Assembly: GCA_947458585.1 (NCBI GenBank)
Contig: CANGYY010000025.1
Coordinates: 1-33,509 of the forward strand
DNA from: Cyclobacteriaceae bacterium
GTDB lineage: Bacteria > Bacteroidota > Bacteroidia > Cytophagales > Cyclobacteriaceae
DNA: 33,509 bases
Reading direction: 5' to 3'
The notes beneath the pieces are model-generated. The model ran no database searches. It was not told the origin of the DNA and was given only the letters and a program-made list of their open reading frames with translations. Shown here one piece after another: positions 23,073-32,400 of the stretch (position 1 is the stretch's first letter; every line of letters starts with the position of its first letter). A program made the position numbers and the translations under genes.

Positions 23073-23743
23073 TGGGAAATCAAAGCCCTTTTATTCAACG
23101 AATGCATGCCGCTGGGATGATGCCTATAGTTTTTCATCCCGATGAAAAAGTATGTATTCAACTCGTTCATGCAGCCTATGCGGGTGGGGTCCGGGTGATT
23201 GAATTGGTCAATCGAGGGAAAGAAGCGAAAGCCATTTTTCCCAAACTAAAACAAGAGGTGAGCCAACTCCCTGGAATGTCCTTAGGGGCGGGAACCATCT
23301 ACCATCCTGTGGAGGCGGAGTATTATTTAGATCAAGGAGCGGAGTTTATTGTAGCCCCAGTGATGAATCCAGCTTTAGGGGAATATTGTGCAGGGGTAGG
23401 GGTACCCTGGATTCCAGGATGTGGTACGGTGTCTGAGGTCTTTTTTGCCCAGCAATTGGGTGCTGAGTTGGTCAAACTCTATCCTGCCAACTTGTTGACT
23501 CCAGCATTTATTGCTGCGGTGCATGCAGTGATGCCAACTGTATCCTTAATTCCTACTGGAGGAGTGGAACCCACCCTAGAAAGCATCAAACCTTGGTTTG
23601 ACGCAGGGGCCCTTTGTGTGGGAATGGGTTCGCAACTCTTTCGAAAAGAGGATATTGCGGCAGGAGACTATTTGAAAATTCAACATAAAATCAAAGAAGT
23701 CATGACACTCATCTCATCGCTTCAAAACCAATCCAACTCCTAA
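23069..23743 (+). CDS. kdgA: KDPG aldolase (2-keto-3-deoxy-6-phosphogluconate aldolase)
   Basis: Cleaves KDPG to pyruvate and glyceraldehyde-3-phosphate. The 224-aa class I aldolase has catalytic Glu45 in VRVIELVNRG and the Schiff-base Lys136 in LVKLYPA. GAGTI (72-77 region), PGCGTVSEV and the phosphate-binding PTGGVEPT also match the family. The expected LRT after the catalytic Glu is VNR here, a modest variation seen in related bacterial forms. It starts inside the end of kdgK (ATGATG; the second ATG at 23072 is equally possible), and its TAA shares one base with the dctP ATG. The G3P it makes would enter glycolysis through GAPDH, which is encoded about 4 kb downstream on the other strand. 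Confidence 0.93.
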   Translation: MMGNQSPFIQRMHAAGMMPIVFHPDEKVCIQLVHAAYAGGVRVIELVNRGKEAKAIFPKLKQEVSQLPGMSLGAGTIYHPVEAEYYLDQGAEFIVAPVMNPALGEYCAGVGVPWIPGCGTVSEVFFAQQLGAELVKLYPANLLTPAFIAAVHAVMPTVSLIPTGGVEPTLESIKPWFDAGALCVGMGSQLFRKEDIAAGDYLKIQHKIKEVMTLISSLQNQSNS

Positions 23744-24726
23744 TGCCTGTCCGAATATTTTTGCTATTCCTTTCCATTTTTCTTCTTTTTGGCGGTTGTC
23801 AATTGGAGACCGGTGTTAGGGTGATCAAGATGGGGCATGCGCAGGTAGTGTCACATCCTGTACATCAGGCAATGGTATTTCTTGGAGAGCGGCTGGAGGA
23901 AAAATCAGGAGGCAAACTAAAAGTTAAGGTATACCCCAATCAGCAGTTAGGTACCGAAAGGGAACTTATCGAATTGTTGCAAATTGGAAGCGTAGGGATG
24001 ACGAAAGTTTCTGCTGCCTCATTGGAAGCCTTTTCTCCCGAAATTAGTGTCTTGGGTCTTCCTTATTTATTTAGAGATGATGAACACATCTCTCTGGTCC
24101 TCCAAGGGGAAATTGGGAAAGAGTTGTTGTTGAGTACAGAAAAGTTTTGGTTGCGGGGCTTGTGTTTTTACGATGCAGGCAAGCGAAGTTTTTACAGTAA
24201 AACCAAGCCTATTGAAACTCCTGCTGATTTGGAGGGATTGAAAATCCGAGTGCAGGAATCCAAAATGGCGATTAATATGATTCGTGGCATGGGAGGATCA
24301 CCCACCCCAGTGTCTTATGGAGAGCTTTACACGGCACTGCAACAAGGGATAGTGGATGCAGCAGAGAATAATCCACCTAGTTTTTACAATTCAAGGCATT
24401 ACGAGGTATGTGGCTATTATGCTATTGACGAGCATACGGCCATCCCAGACGTGGTGTTGGTAAGTTCGGAAGTCTGGAATGACTTGAGTGAAGAGGAGCA
24501 GCGCTGGCTTCAAGAAGCGGCGGATGAATCTGCGATTTACCAGACCCAACTTTGGAAAGCCGCAGTAGAAGAGGCACTTCGGGAGGTACAGAAAGCGGGC
24601 GTAAAGATAAGTTACCCCTCCAAAGAACCGTTTTTAGAAAAAGTTGCGGGAGTTTATGCGCAGGTTTTTCAAGAACAGAAACAATTGGAAGCATTGGTTC
24701 AACGAATTCAACAGACTACAAAATGA
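23743..24726 (+). CDS. dctP: TRAP transporter substrate-binding lipoprotein (DctP family)
   Basis: Captures an organic acid in the periplasm and passes it to the DctQM permease. The 327-aa protein has a lipoprotein signal (LLFGGC, Cys19). It then shows the family blocks IKMGHAQVVSHPVHQAM, PNQQLGTERELIELLQIG (outline) and LEGLKIRVQES, where Arg169 is the conserved carboxylate-binding arginine. SYGELYTALQQGIVDAAEN follows. A lipid anchor is plausible for this cell type, while many Proteobacterial homologues are freely soluble. The operon with kdgK and kdgA points to a uronate or sugar-acid ligand. It overlaps kdgA by one base and dctQ by four. Confidence 0.93.
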   Translation: MPVRIFLLFLSIFLLFGGCQLETGVRVIKMGHAQVVSHPVHQAMVFLGERLEEKSGGKLKVKVYPNQQLGTERELIELLQIGSVGMTKVSAASLEAFSPEISVLGLPYLFRDDEHISLVLQGEIGKELLLSTEKFWLRGLCFYDAGKRSFYSKTKPIETPADLEGLKIRVQESKMAINMIRGMGGSPTPVSYGELYTALQQGIVDAAENNPPSFYNSRHYEVCGYYAIDEHTAIPDVVLVSSEVWNDLSEEEQRWLQEAADESAIYQTQLWKAAVEEALREVQKAGVKISYPSKEPFLEKVAGVYAQVFQEQKQLEALVQRIQQTTK

Positions 24727-25196
24727 AATTAAAGGCTGCATTAGATCAATTTATTCAGTTTACCATCGCCCTATTGATGGGGCTGATGGTCTTGAATGTG
24801 ACTTGGCAGGTTTTTTCCCGCTATGTATTAGGGGACCCGAGTTCATTTACCGATGAATTGGCTCGGTACAGCATGATTTGGTTGGGCCTCTTGGGAGCTG
24901 CTTATGTTTCTGGTAAGCAGGGTCATTTGGCTATTGATGTGTTGGTGGAAAAGATTCAGGGTAAAAAACTCTTTTATTTGCAGCTATTCATTCACGGCAC
25001 GGTTATTTTTTTTGGAGCTGTAATTATGATCGGAGGAGGGTCTAACCTCGTTTACATTTCCCAACTATTGCAACAAAAATCAGCTACTCTCCAAGTGCCC
25101 TTGTCTTGGGTATATGCCATGGTGCCTATATCAGGAATTTTAGTGGTGTATTACCACAGTTTTCATGTTGTGCAACTTATTAAAAGCCAAGATTAA
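24723..25196 (+). CDS. dctQ: TRAP transporter small membrane subunit (DctQ family)
   Basis: A 157-aa protein with four membrane segments (about 8-30, 45-63, 82-105 and 124-145). It has the family features VLNVTWQVFSRYVLGDPSSFTDELARY (outline), with the RY..G....DELAR core. It is the small partner of DctM in a TRAP uptake system driven by an ion gradient. I chose the ATG at 24723, which overlaps the dctP stop (ATGA); the frame is open further upstream to 24552, but that part overlaps dctP and looks non-natural. It is followed after 2 nt by dctM. Confidence 0.93.
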   Translation: MKLKAALDQFIQFTIALLMGLMVLNVTWQVFSRYVLGDPSSFTDELARYSMIWLGLLGAAYVSGKQGHLAIDVLVEKIQGKKLFYLQLFIHGTVIFFGAVIMIGGGSNLVYISQLLQQKSATLQVPLSWVYAMVPISGILVVYYHSFHVVQLIKSQD

Positions 25197-25198
25197 CC

Positions 25199-26497
25199 AT
25201 GGAATGGATTGCTATTTTAATCTTGATTTTAAGTTTTGTCTCGCTTTTACTCCTTGGTGTTCCAGTAGCCTGGAGCTTGGGTCTTTCTAGCTTTTTTACA
25301 CTTCTAGTTTCGGTGTCCGCCTTGCCTGCTGCAACCACCATTGCACAGCGAATGGCCACGGGCTTGGATAGTTTCTCCTTGTTAGCTATTCCTTTCTTCG
25401 TATTGGCGGGAGAGATCATGAACAAGGGGGGTATTGCGAATCGGCTTATTGATTTTGCCAAAGGCCTTACTGGAAGACTTCCAGGAGGTCTTTTGTATGT
25501 AAATATCATTGCAGCCATGCTTTTTGGAGCCATTGCTGGTTCGGCCGCTGCTGCAGCTTCTGCATTGGGTAGTATTTTGGGCAAGCGTATGGATGCCGAA
25601 GGCTATCCCAAAACCCTAGGGGTAGCGGTAAACATCACTTCATCTACCACGGGATTGATTATTCCACCTTCCAATGTATTGATCATTTATTCTTTAGCCA
25701 GTGGTGGTGTGTCCATTGCTGCGTTGTTTGTGGCAGGATATTTACCTGGGATACTTTTAGGCATTTCCTTGATGATTTGTGCAGCTATTTTTATTAAGAA
25801 GAATAAGCTTCCCTATGCGGAGGCTGTAAGTTTTGGCTATTTGGCCAAAGCTTTTTGGCGAGCAGTGCCAAGCCTTTTCCTACTTTTCTTGGTGATTGGA
25901 GGGATAGTTGCAGGTGTTTTTACTGCCACGGAAGCCTCTGCAATCGCAGTCGTGTATACCTTATTGCTTTCGCTATTTTACAGGGAACTCAAGATGTCAG
26001 AGCTTCCAGGAATTCTAGTTCGCTCTTCTGAAACCACCGCTGTGGTTTTGTTATTGATTGGCACCTCCATGAGTATGTCTTGGGTGATGTCTGCAGAGGA
26101 TATTCCACAACTGATCAGTGAGTTTATGCTTACACTAAGTGATAATAAGTGGGTGATATTGATTGTCATCAATATCATTTTACTGTTTGTCGGAACCTTT
26201 ATGGACATCACACCTGCCGTGTTGATTTTCACCCCTATATTTTTACCTGTAGTTACCAAGGTAGGAGTAGATCCTGTCCATTTTGGGATGATCATGGTAG
26301 TCAATCTCTGTATCGGTTTGTGTACCCCTCCGGTAGGATCTTTGCTATTTGTAGGGGTATCTATTGCTAAAATCTCCTTAACACAAGTGCTGAGACCCTT
26401 ATTGCCCTTCTTTTTGGCCATGGTGATTGCACTTGCCTTGATTACCCTGTTTCCAGAGATCACCCTGTTTTTACCACGGATTTTTGATCTGATTTAA
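25199..26497 (+). CDS. dctM: TRAP transporter large permease subunit (DctM family)
   Basis: A 432-aa, highly hydrophobic protein with about 12 membrane segments, forming the ion-coupled permease. Family features include VPVAWSLGLSS, the SLLAIPFFVLAGEIM block, LFGAIAGSAAAAASALGSI, TSSTTGLIIPPSN and the second-half repeat GTFMDITPAVLIFTPIFLP and NLCIGLCTPPVG. Length is typical for DctM. It starts 2 nt after dctQ and ends the kdgK-kdgA-dctPQM operon. No hairpin terminator is seen after it, so read-through into the next gene 46 nt away is possible. Confidence 0.95.
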   Translation: MEWIAILILILSFVSLLLLGVPVAWSLGLSSFFTLLVSVSALPAATTIAQRMATGLDSFSLLAIPFFVLAGEIMNKGGIANRLIDFAKGLTGRLPGGLLYVNIIAAMLFGAIAGSAAAAASALGSILGKRMDAEGYPKTLGVAVNITSSTTGLIIPPSNVLIIYSLASGGVSIAALFVAGYLPGILLGISLMICAAIFIKKNKLPYAEAVSFGYLAKAFWRAVPSLFLLFLVIGGIVAGVFTATEASAIAVVYTLLLSLFYRELKMSELPGILVRSSETTAVVLLLIGTSMSMSWVMSAEDIPQLISEFMLTLSDNKWVILIVINIILLFVGTFMDITPAVLIFTPIFLPVVTKVGVDPVHFGMIMVVNLCIGLCTPPVGSLLFVGVSIAKISLTQVLRPLLPFFLAMVIALALITLFPEITLFLPRIFDLI

Positions 26498-26542
26498 AAA
26501 CATTCATTTAGTCAGTATTAGGAATAGGTATAGATTCGTAGG

Positions 26543-27172
26543 ATGAAAAAAGAAGTGGTGCTCGTATTTCAAAAAAATGAGGTCTTGGGGAAGGTGAAGA
26601 CTCGGCTTGCTGCAGGGGTAGGAGAAGAGCAGGCTTTGGATATCTACCGGCAGTTACTTGACAAGACTTACCTCACTTTAAGGGATATTTCGGTTTCCAT
26701 CACGACCTATTTTTCAGAATTTATTCCTGATAATCCAATCCATTCTGCTGAGAATAAACTAGTTCAGGTGGGGCAGGATTTGGGAGAGCGAATGAAGAAT
26801 GCCTTTGCAGAGAATTTTGAATCAGGCATGGAAAAGGTCGTACTGATTGGTACCGATTGTCCCAGTTTGGAAGGAATCCATCTGTCTCAGGCCTTTGAAG
26901 TCTTGGATCAGTCTGACTTGGTCTTAGGTCCAGCGCGAGATGGGGGATATTACTTGATTGGAATGAAGCGCCGTTCGGATTTTTTGTTTGAAGGAATTAC
27001 CTGGAGTACGGAATTGGTCTTGTCGCAGACTTTAGCTTTGGCTGCTGAGCAGGGCTTGCAGACCAGTCTATTGCCAATTTTGGAGGATATTGATACCCTG
27101 GAAGATTGGGAGCACTATTGTTCCCAAATTGGAGATAGGCCTTATCTTAGTACACCTAAACAAAGAAGTTAA
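26543..27172 (+). CDS. DUF2064 / TIGR04282-type glycosyltransferase-like protein
   Basis: A 209-aa cytoplasmic protein with a GT-A/nucleotidyltransferase-like fold. It has an N-terminal VVLVFQKNEVLGKVKTRLA (outline; K-x-G-x-x-K-T-R-L core), QVGQDLGERM, the acidic VLIGTDCPSL motif likely to bind metal-nucleotide, and LGPARDGGYYLIG. These are the marks of the DUF2064 family. TIGR04282 members are annotated for arsenosugar synthesis in other bacteria, but no arsenic gene is near here, so that substrate is not supported. It follows the TRAP operon by 46 nt and is followed by an exported protein after 49 nt. Function remains open. Confidence 0.82.
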   Translation: MKKEVVLVFQKNEVLGKVKTRLAAGVGEEQALDIYRQLLDKTYLTLRDISVSITTYFSEFIPDNPIHSAENKLVQVGQDLGERMKNAFAENFESGMEKVVLIGTDCPSLEGIHLSQAFEVLDQSDLVLGPARDGGYYLIGMKRRSDFLFEGITWSTELVLSQTLALAAEQGLQTSLLPILEDIDTLEDWEHYCSQIGDRPYLSTPKQRS

Positions 27173-27221
27173 CGAGTTTTTCCTCCTATTCTCTTAAAAT
27201 CTAAGCAGCTAGCCTTTACCG

Positions 27222-27854
27222 ATGAATTCGATGAACCCTACCCGCAGTTTGTTTTTCAAAACGATTTGCCTTCTGTTTTTTCATGTGTGTATGGCTCCTT
27301 CTGCCGAGGCACAAACCCAAAAAGAAACAGCGACTTATGAAATTGTGGTACTCGGATTAAAAATTGGAAACCTAACTGCTCAAAAATTAGCAGCTGGAGA
27401 TTCAGTACGCTATACGGTAGATAGCAACGTTAAATTTTGGTTTTTTGGAGATGTAGATCTTCAATTTCTCACACGCTCGCATTTCAAAGGTGGCAAAATC
27501 ATTAAAACTTTTTCCGAATCTAAAACCAACCGAGGAAACTTTGACTCAAAAATCAATTGGACTGGTACCCAATACCAAGTAGATGCCAAATCGTATAAAT
27601 ATGCAAATAGGACACCTGTAAAAGGTCCTTTGTCTTGGTGCAGTACGAAATTATTCTTTCATGAGCCCATTGGGCAGGAACTGTTTTTAGCCGAAGTATA
27701 TGGAGTTGCTGCACCAATCAAAAAAATTAGCACTGGTGTCTATGAAATTGAAGTAGAAGGGAATACCAACCAGTACCATTACAAGGCGGGGAAGCTGGAA
27801 AAAATAGTCGTTGAAAGCCCGATTAAGGACTATCAAGTTCGACGAGTGAAGTAA
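27222..27854 (+). CDS. Exported DUF6134-like protein
   Basis: A 210-aa protein with an N-terminal signal peptide (about 1-30, ending APSAEAQ). The mature part is beta-strand-rich (YEIVVLGLKIGNLTAQKL, then VDSNVKFWFFGDVDLQF and KTNRGNFDSKINW in order). This pattern resembles DUF6134, a secreted Bacteroidota family of unknown function; my match is by recollection and moderate. It would lie in the periplasm, perhaps with a lipid or hydrophobic ligand as its beta-sheet form hints, but that is speculation. Two starts are possible, at 27222 and 27231 (MNSMN); both keep the signal peptide. Its stop codon lies within a hairpin that likely ends transcription. Confidence 0.68.
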   Translation: MNSMNPTRSLFFKTICLLFFHVCMAPSAEAQTQKETATYEIVVLGLKIGNLTAQKLAAGDSVRYTVDSNVKFWFFGDVDLQFLTRSHFKGGKIIKTFSESKTNRGNFDSKINWTGTQYQVDAKSYKYANRTPVKGPLSWCSTKLFFHEPIGQELFLAEVYGVAAPIKKISTGVYEIEVEGNTNQYHYKAGKLEKIVVESPIKDYQVRRVK

Positions 27855-27872
27855 TTAAGCCGATTACTTTTT
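27849..27872 (+). terminator. Hairpin terminator between the DUF6134-like gene and gap
   Basis: AAGTAAT (27849-27855) pairs with ATTACTT (27863-27869) over a 7-nt loop, followed by three more T. It includes the rightward stop codon and overlaps the end of the leftward gap gene. Confidence 0.5.
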
Positions 27873-28877
27873 ATTGATTTTTATTGCTAAATCCACGAGT
27901 CGGTTCGCATAGCCTGATTCGTTGTCATACCAGGCCACCACTTTGATCATATTTCCTTTGGTCGAGGTCAAGGCCTCATCCAGGATTGCCGAATGGGTAT
28001 TGCCCAAAATATCCATGGATACGATTGGATCAGACTCCACTTGTAAAAAACCCATTAGATTCGATTCAGCAGCTTTTTTAAATGCCTTATTGACTTCACT
28101 TGCAGTCACTTCTTTTGCAACTGTCACGATTAAGTCCGTCAGCGATCCATCTGGTACAGGCACGCGCATGGCCGAAGCCTCAATTCTGCCAGCGAGTGAG
28201 GGAAGAACGCGATCCAAGGCTTTGCCCGCATTGGTGGTAGTGGGAATGATGGAATAGGCTGCTGCTCTGGCCCTTCTCAAGTCCTTGTGCGGTGCATCGT
28301 GTAGGTTTTGATCGTTGGTGTAGGAGTGTACTGTAGAGGCAAATCCTTGAAGGATTCCAAAGTTTTCATCCAGTACCTTCACCAATGGAGCAAGGCAGTT
28401 GGTGGTACAGGAGGCATTGGATACAATCTTTTCTTTGCCTGAAAGGATCTGCTCATTTACGCCCAACACAACCATGGGAATAGATTCCTCCTGAGATGGT
28501 GCAGAAACAATTACTTTTTTTGCTCCGGCTTTCAGGTGTTTTTCTGCTTCTTTTTTCGAGGTAAACCTTCCCGTACATTCAAAAACAAGGTCGATGTTGA
28601 GTTTTTCCCAGGGAAGATTTTCAGGATTTGATTCGGAGAAAAGCGCTACTTTGTGTTCGTTGACCTGTAAAAAATCGTCGGAATGGCTGATTTTGGCATC
28701 AAATTTTCCATGAACCGAGTCGTATTTGAGTAGGTGCGCAATGGCTGCAGGGTCAGCCAAATCGTTGATGGCCACTAAATTGAAATCAGATCGGTTGAGG
28801 AGTAGTTTGGCCGTGTACCGACCAATTCTACCAAACCCATTGATGGCTACGCGAAGTGTAGGAGCAGCTGTGGACAT
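27864..28877 (-). CDS. gap: Glyceraldehyde-3-phosphate dehydrogenase
   Basis: Oxidises glyceraldehyde-3-phosphate to 1,3-bisphosphoglycerate. The 337-aa protein has the NAD-binding INGFGRIGR (12-20). An Asp (Asp39) follows in AINDL, which favours NAD over NADP. The catalytic cysteine Cys157 lies in SNASCTTNCLAP and its partner His184 in HSYTNDQ. The C-terminal WYDNESGYANRL is complete. Start at the ATG at 28877 keeps a typical short extension (MSTAAPTL) before the first strand. It is a monocistronic leftward gene, convergent with the DUF6134-like gene. Although it uses G3P, a product of the nearby KDPG aldolase, it is more likely the housekeeping enzyme than a dedicated part of that pathway. 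Confidence 0.97.
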   Translation of the reverse strand: MSTAAPTLRVAINGFGRIGRYTAKLLLNRSDFNLVAINDLADPAAIAHLLKYDSVHGKFDAKISHSDDFLQVNEHKVALFSESNPENLPWEKLNIDLVFECTGRFTSKKEAEKHLKAGAKKVIVSAPSQEESIPMVVLGVNEQILSGKEKIVSNASCTTNCLAPLVKVLDENFGILQGFASTVHSYTNDQNLHDAPHKDLRRARAAAYSIIPTTTNAGKALDRVLPSLAGRIEASAMRVPVPDGSLTDLIVTVAKEVTASEVNKAFKKAAESNLMGFLQVESDPIVSMDILGNTHSAILDEALTSTKGNMIKVVAWYDNESGYANRLVDLAIKINKK

Positions 28878-28987
28878 GTGATTAATTTGGAGTGAATTTA
28901 CAGAAAAACTCGTTCTACAGGTAAAGTAAATTTTTACTGCTTTGGTTCAAATGATTACCCAGGTTTGAAAAGAAATTTTCTAGCCAC

Positions 28988-29019
28988 TTTGGGAATATAA
29001 GTTCAAGCGGCTATATTTG
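28988..29019 (+). promoter_or_regulatory. Bacteroidota-type promoter for the tandem tRNA-Glu genes
   Basis: TTTG at 28988-28991, a 20-nt spacer, then TATATTTG at 29012-29019, an exact TAnnTTTG match. It is 38 nt upstream of the first tRNA. Confidence 0.65.
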
Positions 29020-29034
29020 CACAACCTTTGAAAA

Positions 29035-29052
29035 ACCCACCTTTTTGTGGGT
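29035..29052 (+). repeat. Short hairpin in the tRNA leader
   Basis: ACCCAC (29035-29040) and GTGGGT (29047-29052) form a 6-bp stem with a six-base loop, ending 5 nt before the first tRNA. It could guide 5' processing; no function is proven. Confidence 0.45.
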
Positions 29053-29057
29053 CAAAT

Positions 29058-29129
29058 GGTCCGTTCGTCTAGGGGTTAGGACGTATCCCTTTCACGGATA
29101 AAACACGGGTTCGATTCCCGTACGGACTA
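29058..29129 (+). tRNA. tRNA-Glu (anticodon TTC), first copy
   Basis: The 72-nt sequence folds as a cloverleaf. The acceptor arms are GGTCCGT and ACGGACT (one G-U pair at the first position) with discriminator A. The anticodon loop is CTTTCAC flanked by the TATCC/GGATA stem, giving anticodon TTC. The T arm is ACGGG, loop TTCGATT, CCCGT. The shared TTCGTCTAG region resembles E. coli tRNA-Glu. CCA is not encoded. Confidence 0.96.
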
Positions 29130-29175
29130 CTGAAAACACTTGGTAAAGCTGTTTTCTATTTTGGTTTTTTCTTAT

Positions 29176-29247
29176 GGTCCGTTCGTCTAGGGGTTAGGAC
29201 GTATCCCTTTCACGGATAAAACACGGGTTCGATTCCCGTACGGACTA
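29176..29247 (+). tRNA. tRNA-Glu (anticodon TTC), second identical copy
   Basis: Base-for-base identical to the first copy, and the identity extends a little past the gene on both sides (29174-29248 equals 29056-29130). The two copies share the upstream promoter and downstream terminator, so one processed transcript is likely. CCA is not encoded. Confidence 0.96.
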
Positions 29248-29299
29248 CAGCTTAATTCGCTAGAAATCTAACTTTTACCTTGATTTTAGTTGAATTACA

Positions 29300-29330
29300 A
29301 AAAAATCCTGACTTATAGTCGGGATTTTTT
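29300..29330 (+). terminator. Rho-independent terminator after the tRNA-Glu pair
   Basis: AAAAAATCCTGAC (29300-29312) pairs with GTCGGGATTTTTT (29318-29330) over a TTATA loop: 13 bp with one T-G wobble. Further T-rich sequence follows. Confidence 0.85.
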
Positions 29331-29410
29331 GTTTTTGGGGTTTTTTAGATGACCGGCTCGTTTTGAAGCTTTATTTTTTTTATTTTCAAGCAGTTAATTC
29401 CCTTAAACCC

Positions 29411-32400
29411 ATGCCTACACTAAATTCCGCATTCCAGTTGATCAGCAAGGTGCTGTTCCTTTCTTTGATGGTATTTACTTCTTGCAAAGAGAAGGAACCA
29501 GTAGACCTTCGAATCACCACTCTTACCAAAGAAGAAGTAGCCATTCAAGCAGAGGTGGCTCGTAATTCAGTGACACCAACCCTTGTGGAAGGATTGAAAA
29601 TGGAAGTTTGGGGCACAGATTCATTGGTAAAGGACCCAATTGCCATGCAGGTAGCAGACGATGGATCTATTTTTTACACCCGATCGCCTCGCCGGAATAA
29701 TGCTGAATTTGATATACGAGGACACCAGGATTGGGAGATTCGTTCCATTGCATTGCAGACGATTGAAGACAAGCGAAATTTCCTACGTACTGAATTGTCT
29801 CCAGAGCGTTCTGCTCAAAACGAATGGTTGGCCGACTTAAATGGCGATGGATCCCACGATTGGAAGGACATGCTCGAAGAGCGAAATGAGGTTTTCCAAT
29901 TAAAAGACACGGATGGAGATGGCCTAGCAGACTGGGGACAAAAGCAAGTGTACGATTTCCATGAAGAAGTCACTGACGTAGCTGGAGGAGTTTTGAAGAC
30001 CGACGATGCCTTGTATGTAGCAGCAGGTCCAGACATGTGGAGATTGCAGGATACGAATGGGGACGGGATTATGGACGAAAAGAAATCCCTTTCACATGGC
30101 TATGGCATTCACATCGGTTTTGGCGCGCATGGGATGTCTGGAGTTGAAATGGGCCCTGATGGCCGCATCTATTGGGGGATTGGTGATATTGGATTTAATG
30201 GAAAAGGGGATGATGGCACGGAGTACAACCATTCGAATTCTGGAGTGATTGCACGCTCCAACCCAGATGGTTCTGACTTTGAGATTTTTGCCTCTGGCCT
30301 TCGAAATACGCACGAGTTTGTGTTTGATCAGCATACCAACCTAATCTCCGTGGATAACGATGGGGATCATGCGGGTGAAAAAGAACGCTTGGTATACATC
30401 ACTCGTGGTTCCGATACTGGATGGCGCATCAACTGGCAGTTTGGCAAATACCGCGATCCCAACAATAACACGTACAAGGTTTGGATGGATGAGAAAATGT
30501 ATCTACCACGCTGGGAGGGACAGGCTACCTTTATTACTCCAGCATTGATGAACTATGTGAGTGGGCCTACTGGAATGGTATTTAATCCAGGTGCTGGTCT
30601 AGGTCAACGCTGGAAGGATCACTTTTTTGTGGTGGAGTTTGTGGGTAATGCCGCCGGTTCTGGGTTGCATGCTTTCCAATTGCAGCCCAAAGGAGCGGCA
30701 TTCGAACTTACTAAAACTGAAAAAGTGGTAGGCAATTTTCTGCCTACAGGTATAGATTTTGGCCCTGACGGAGCCATGTACATGGCAGATTGGGTCAATG
30801 GATGGAACGATAAAGGCTATGGTCGTATCTGGAAAATGACGGATGAAACGGCCAAAGGCTGGGCTTTGCAGCAGCAAACAGCAGCTGAAATCAAAGCCGA
30901 TTACAAGAAATTGTCAGAATCTGACCTGAAGTCAAAATTATACTTTGAGGACATGCGTATCCGTCGCAAAGCACAATTTGAGTTGGTAAAGCGTGGCCAA
31001 AAAGGCGCAGCCCAGTTTCAGCAGGTGATCACAGACAAAAGCAATCAACTTGCACGTATCCATGGTATTTTGGGATTGAGCCAGATGGCACGCTTGGAGG
31101 ACAAGTCCTACGCCAAGCCACTAGTTGCCCTGCTTAAAGATGGCGATCCAGAGATTCAAGCCCAGGCCGCCAAATGGTTGGGAGACATTCGATACAAGGA
31201 GGCCAGCAAGGAATTGATTGCCAATTTGACCCATGCAAATGCGCGGGTAAGATTCTTCAGCGCAGAAGCATTGGGGAGAGCAAAGGATGTGGCAGCGATC
31301 CAACCCTTGATTCAATTATTGGCTTCAAACAACGACGAGGATGCCTTTTTACGTCATGGAGCTACCTATGCTTTGTCACAAATCGGGCAGGTGCCTCCTT
31401 TGGCAGCTCTTTCCACACATCACTCAAAAGCCGTACGAATGGGTGCAGTCATTGCCCTAAGAAGGCTGGAATCAGCTGAGCTTGCCAAGTTTTTGGGCGA
31501 TAAGGAAGAGGCCATTGTTACTGAAGTAGCGCGTGCCATTCACGATGATTTTTCAATACCTGCTGCATTGCCTGCATTGGCATCCATTCTTGCAACTACC
31601 CCATTTTCCAATGAACCCTTGATTCGACGAGTAATCAGTGCCAATCATCGTTTAGGTAAAGAAGAAAACCTAAACGCAGTACTCGCATTCCTCGCCAAGC
31701 CGGGGATTTCACAAGCACTAAAGCAGGAGTCTTTAGCTGCGCTTGGAACTTGGGCAAAACCATCTGTTTTGGACCGTGTAGATGGAAGGTATAGAGGTGA
31801 AGTAAGCCGTGATGCCGCGATGGTCAAGCGAAAAGTAGCAGCAACACTAGAATCCCAAGCGAAAAGCCCTGCATTAGAATTGAGAAAAGAGTCCATCAAG
31901 GCCATGGGCAAGTTGGGCATGACGGAGATGTCGGACTTTTTGTTTGGCAAGTTAAAAACTGATCCTGCTCAAGAGGTCAAAGTAGAAGCACTACAGGCAT
32001 TAGTGGCCATGTCCGCACCGAACCTCAGTGACGCAATCAGTTATGCCATGCGTGATGTATCCGAAGCAGTACGTGTAGCGGGATTAGGTTTGATTGCCCA
32101 GACTTCCCTGCCAAATGATCAAAAAGTGCCACTGCTGATGGAGATTTTGAAGAAAAGAACCCTTGCAGAACAACAAACCGCCTTACTGACCTTGGGTAGT
32201 TTACCTGGTAGCAAGGATTTCAAGGAATGGACTCCAATTTTGGAAGACTTTAAGTTGGGCAAACTACCAGAAGGTACCTGGATCGAGTTGGAGGAAGCAG
32301 TTCTTGCTACGGGTTCGGCCAACCTCAAAACCCAATACGAGGCCTTATTGGATCAAAAAGCAGCTGGAGAACCTTGGAAAAAATATGTAGGCGCTCTAGC

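Larger units (their letters stand above)
29056..29248 (+). repeat. Tandem duplication unit containing tRNA-Glu
   Basis: Two identical 75-nt blocks (29056-29130 and 29174-29248) offset by 118 nt. The spacer of 43 nt is T-rich and not repeated. Confidence 0.9.

Noticed and set aside
24552..24722. Upstream extension of dctQ
   Set aside because: Overlaps the 3' part of dctP in another frame, is basic and low in hydrophobic residues, and dctQ has an ATGA-coupled start at 24723.
25978..26463. 161-aa minus-strand open frame
   Set aside because: Antisense shadow of dctM; composition is that of a complemented membrane protein gene.
29056..29248. Repeat-spacer-repeat pattern suggestive of a CRISPR array
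   Set aside because: Only two repeats of 75 nt, and each is a complete tRNA-Glu cloverleaf.
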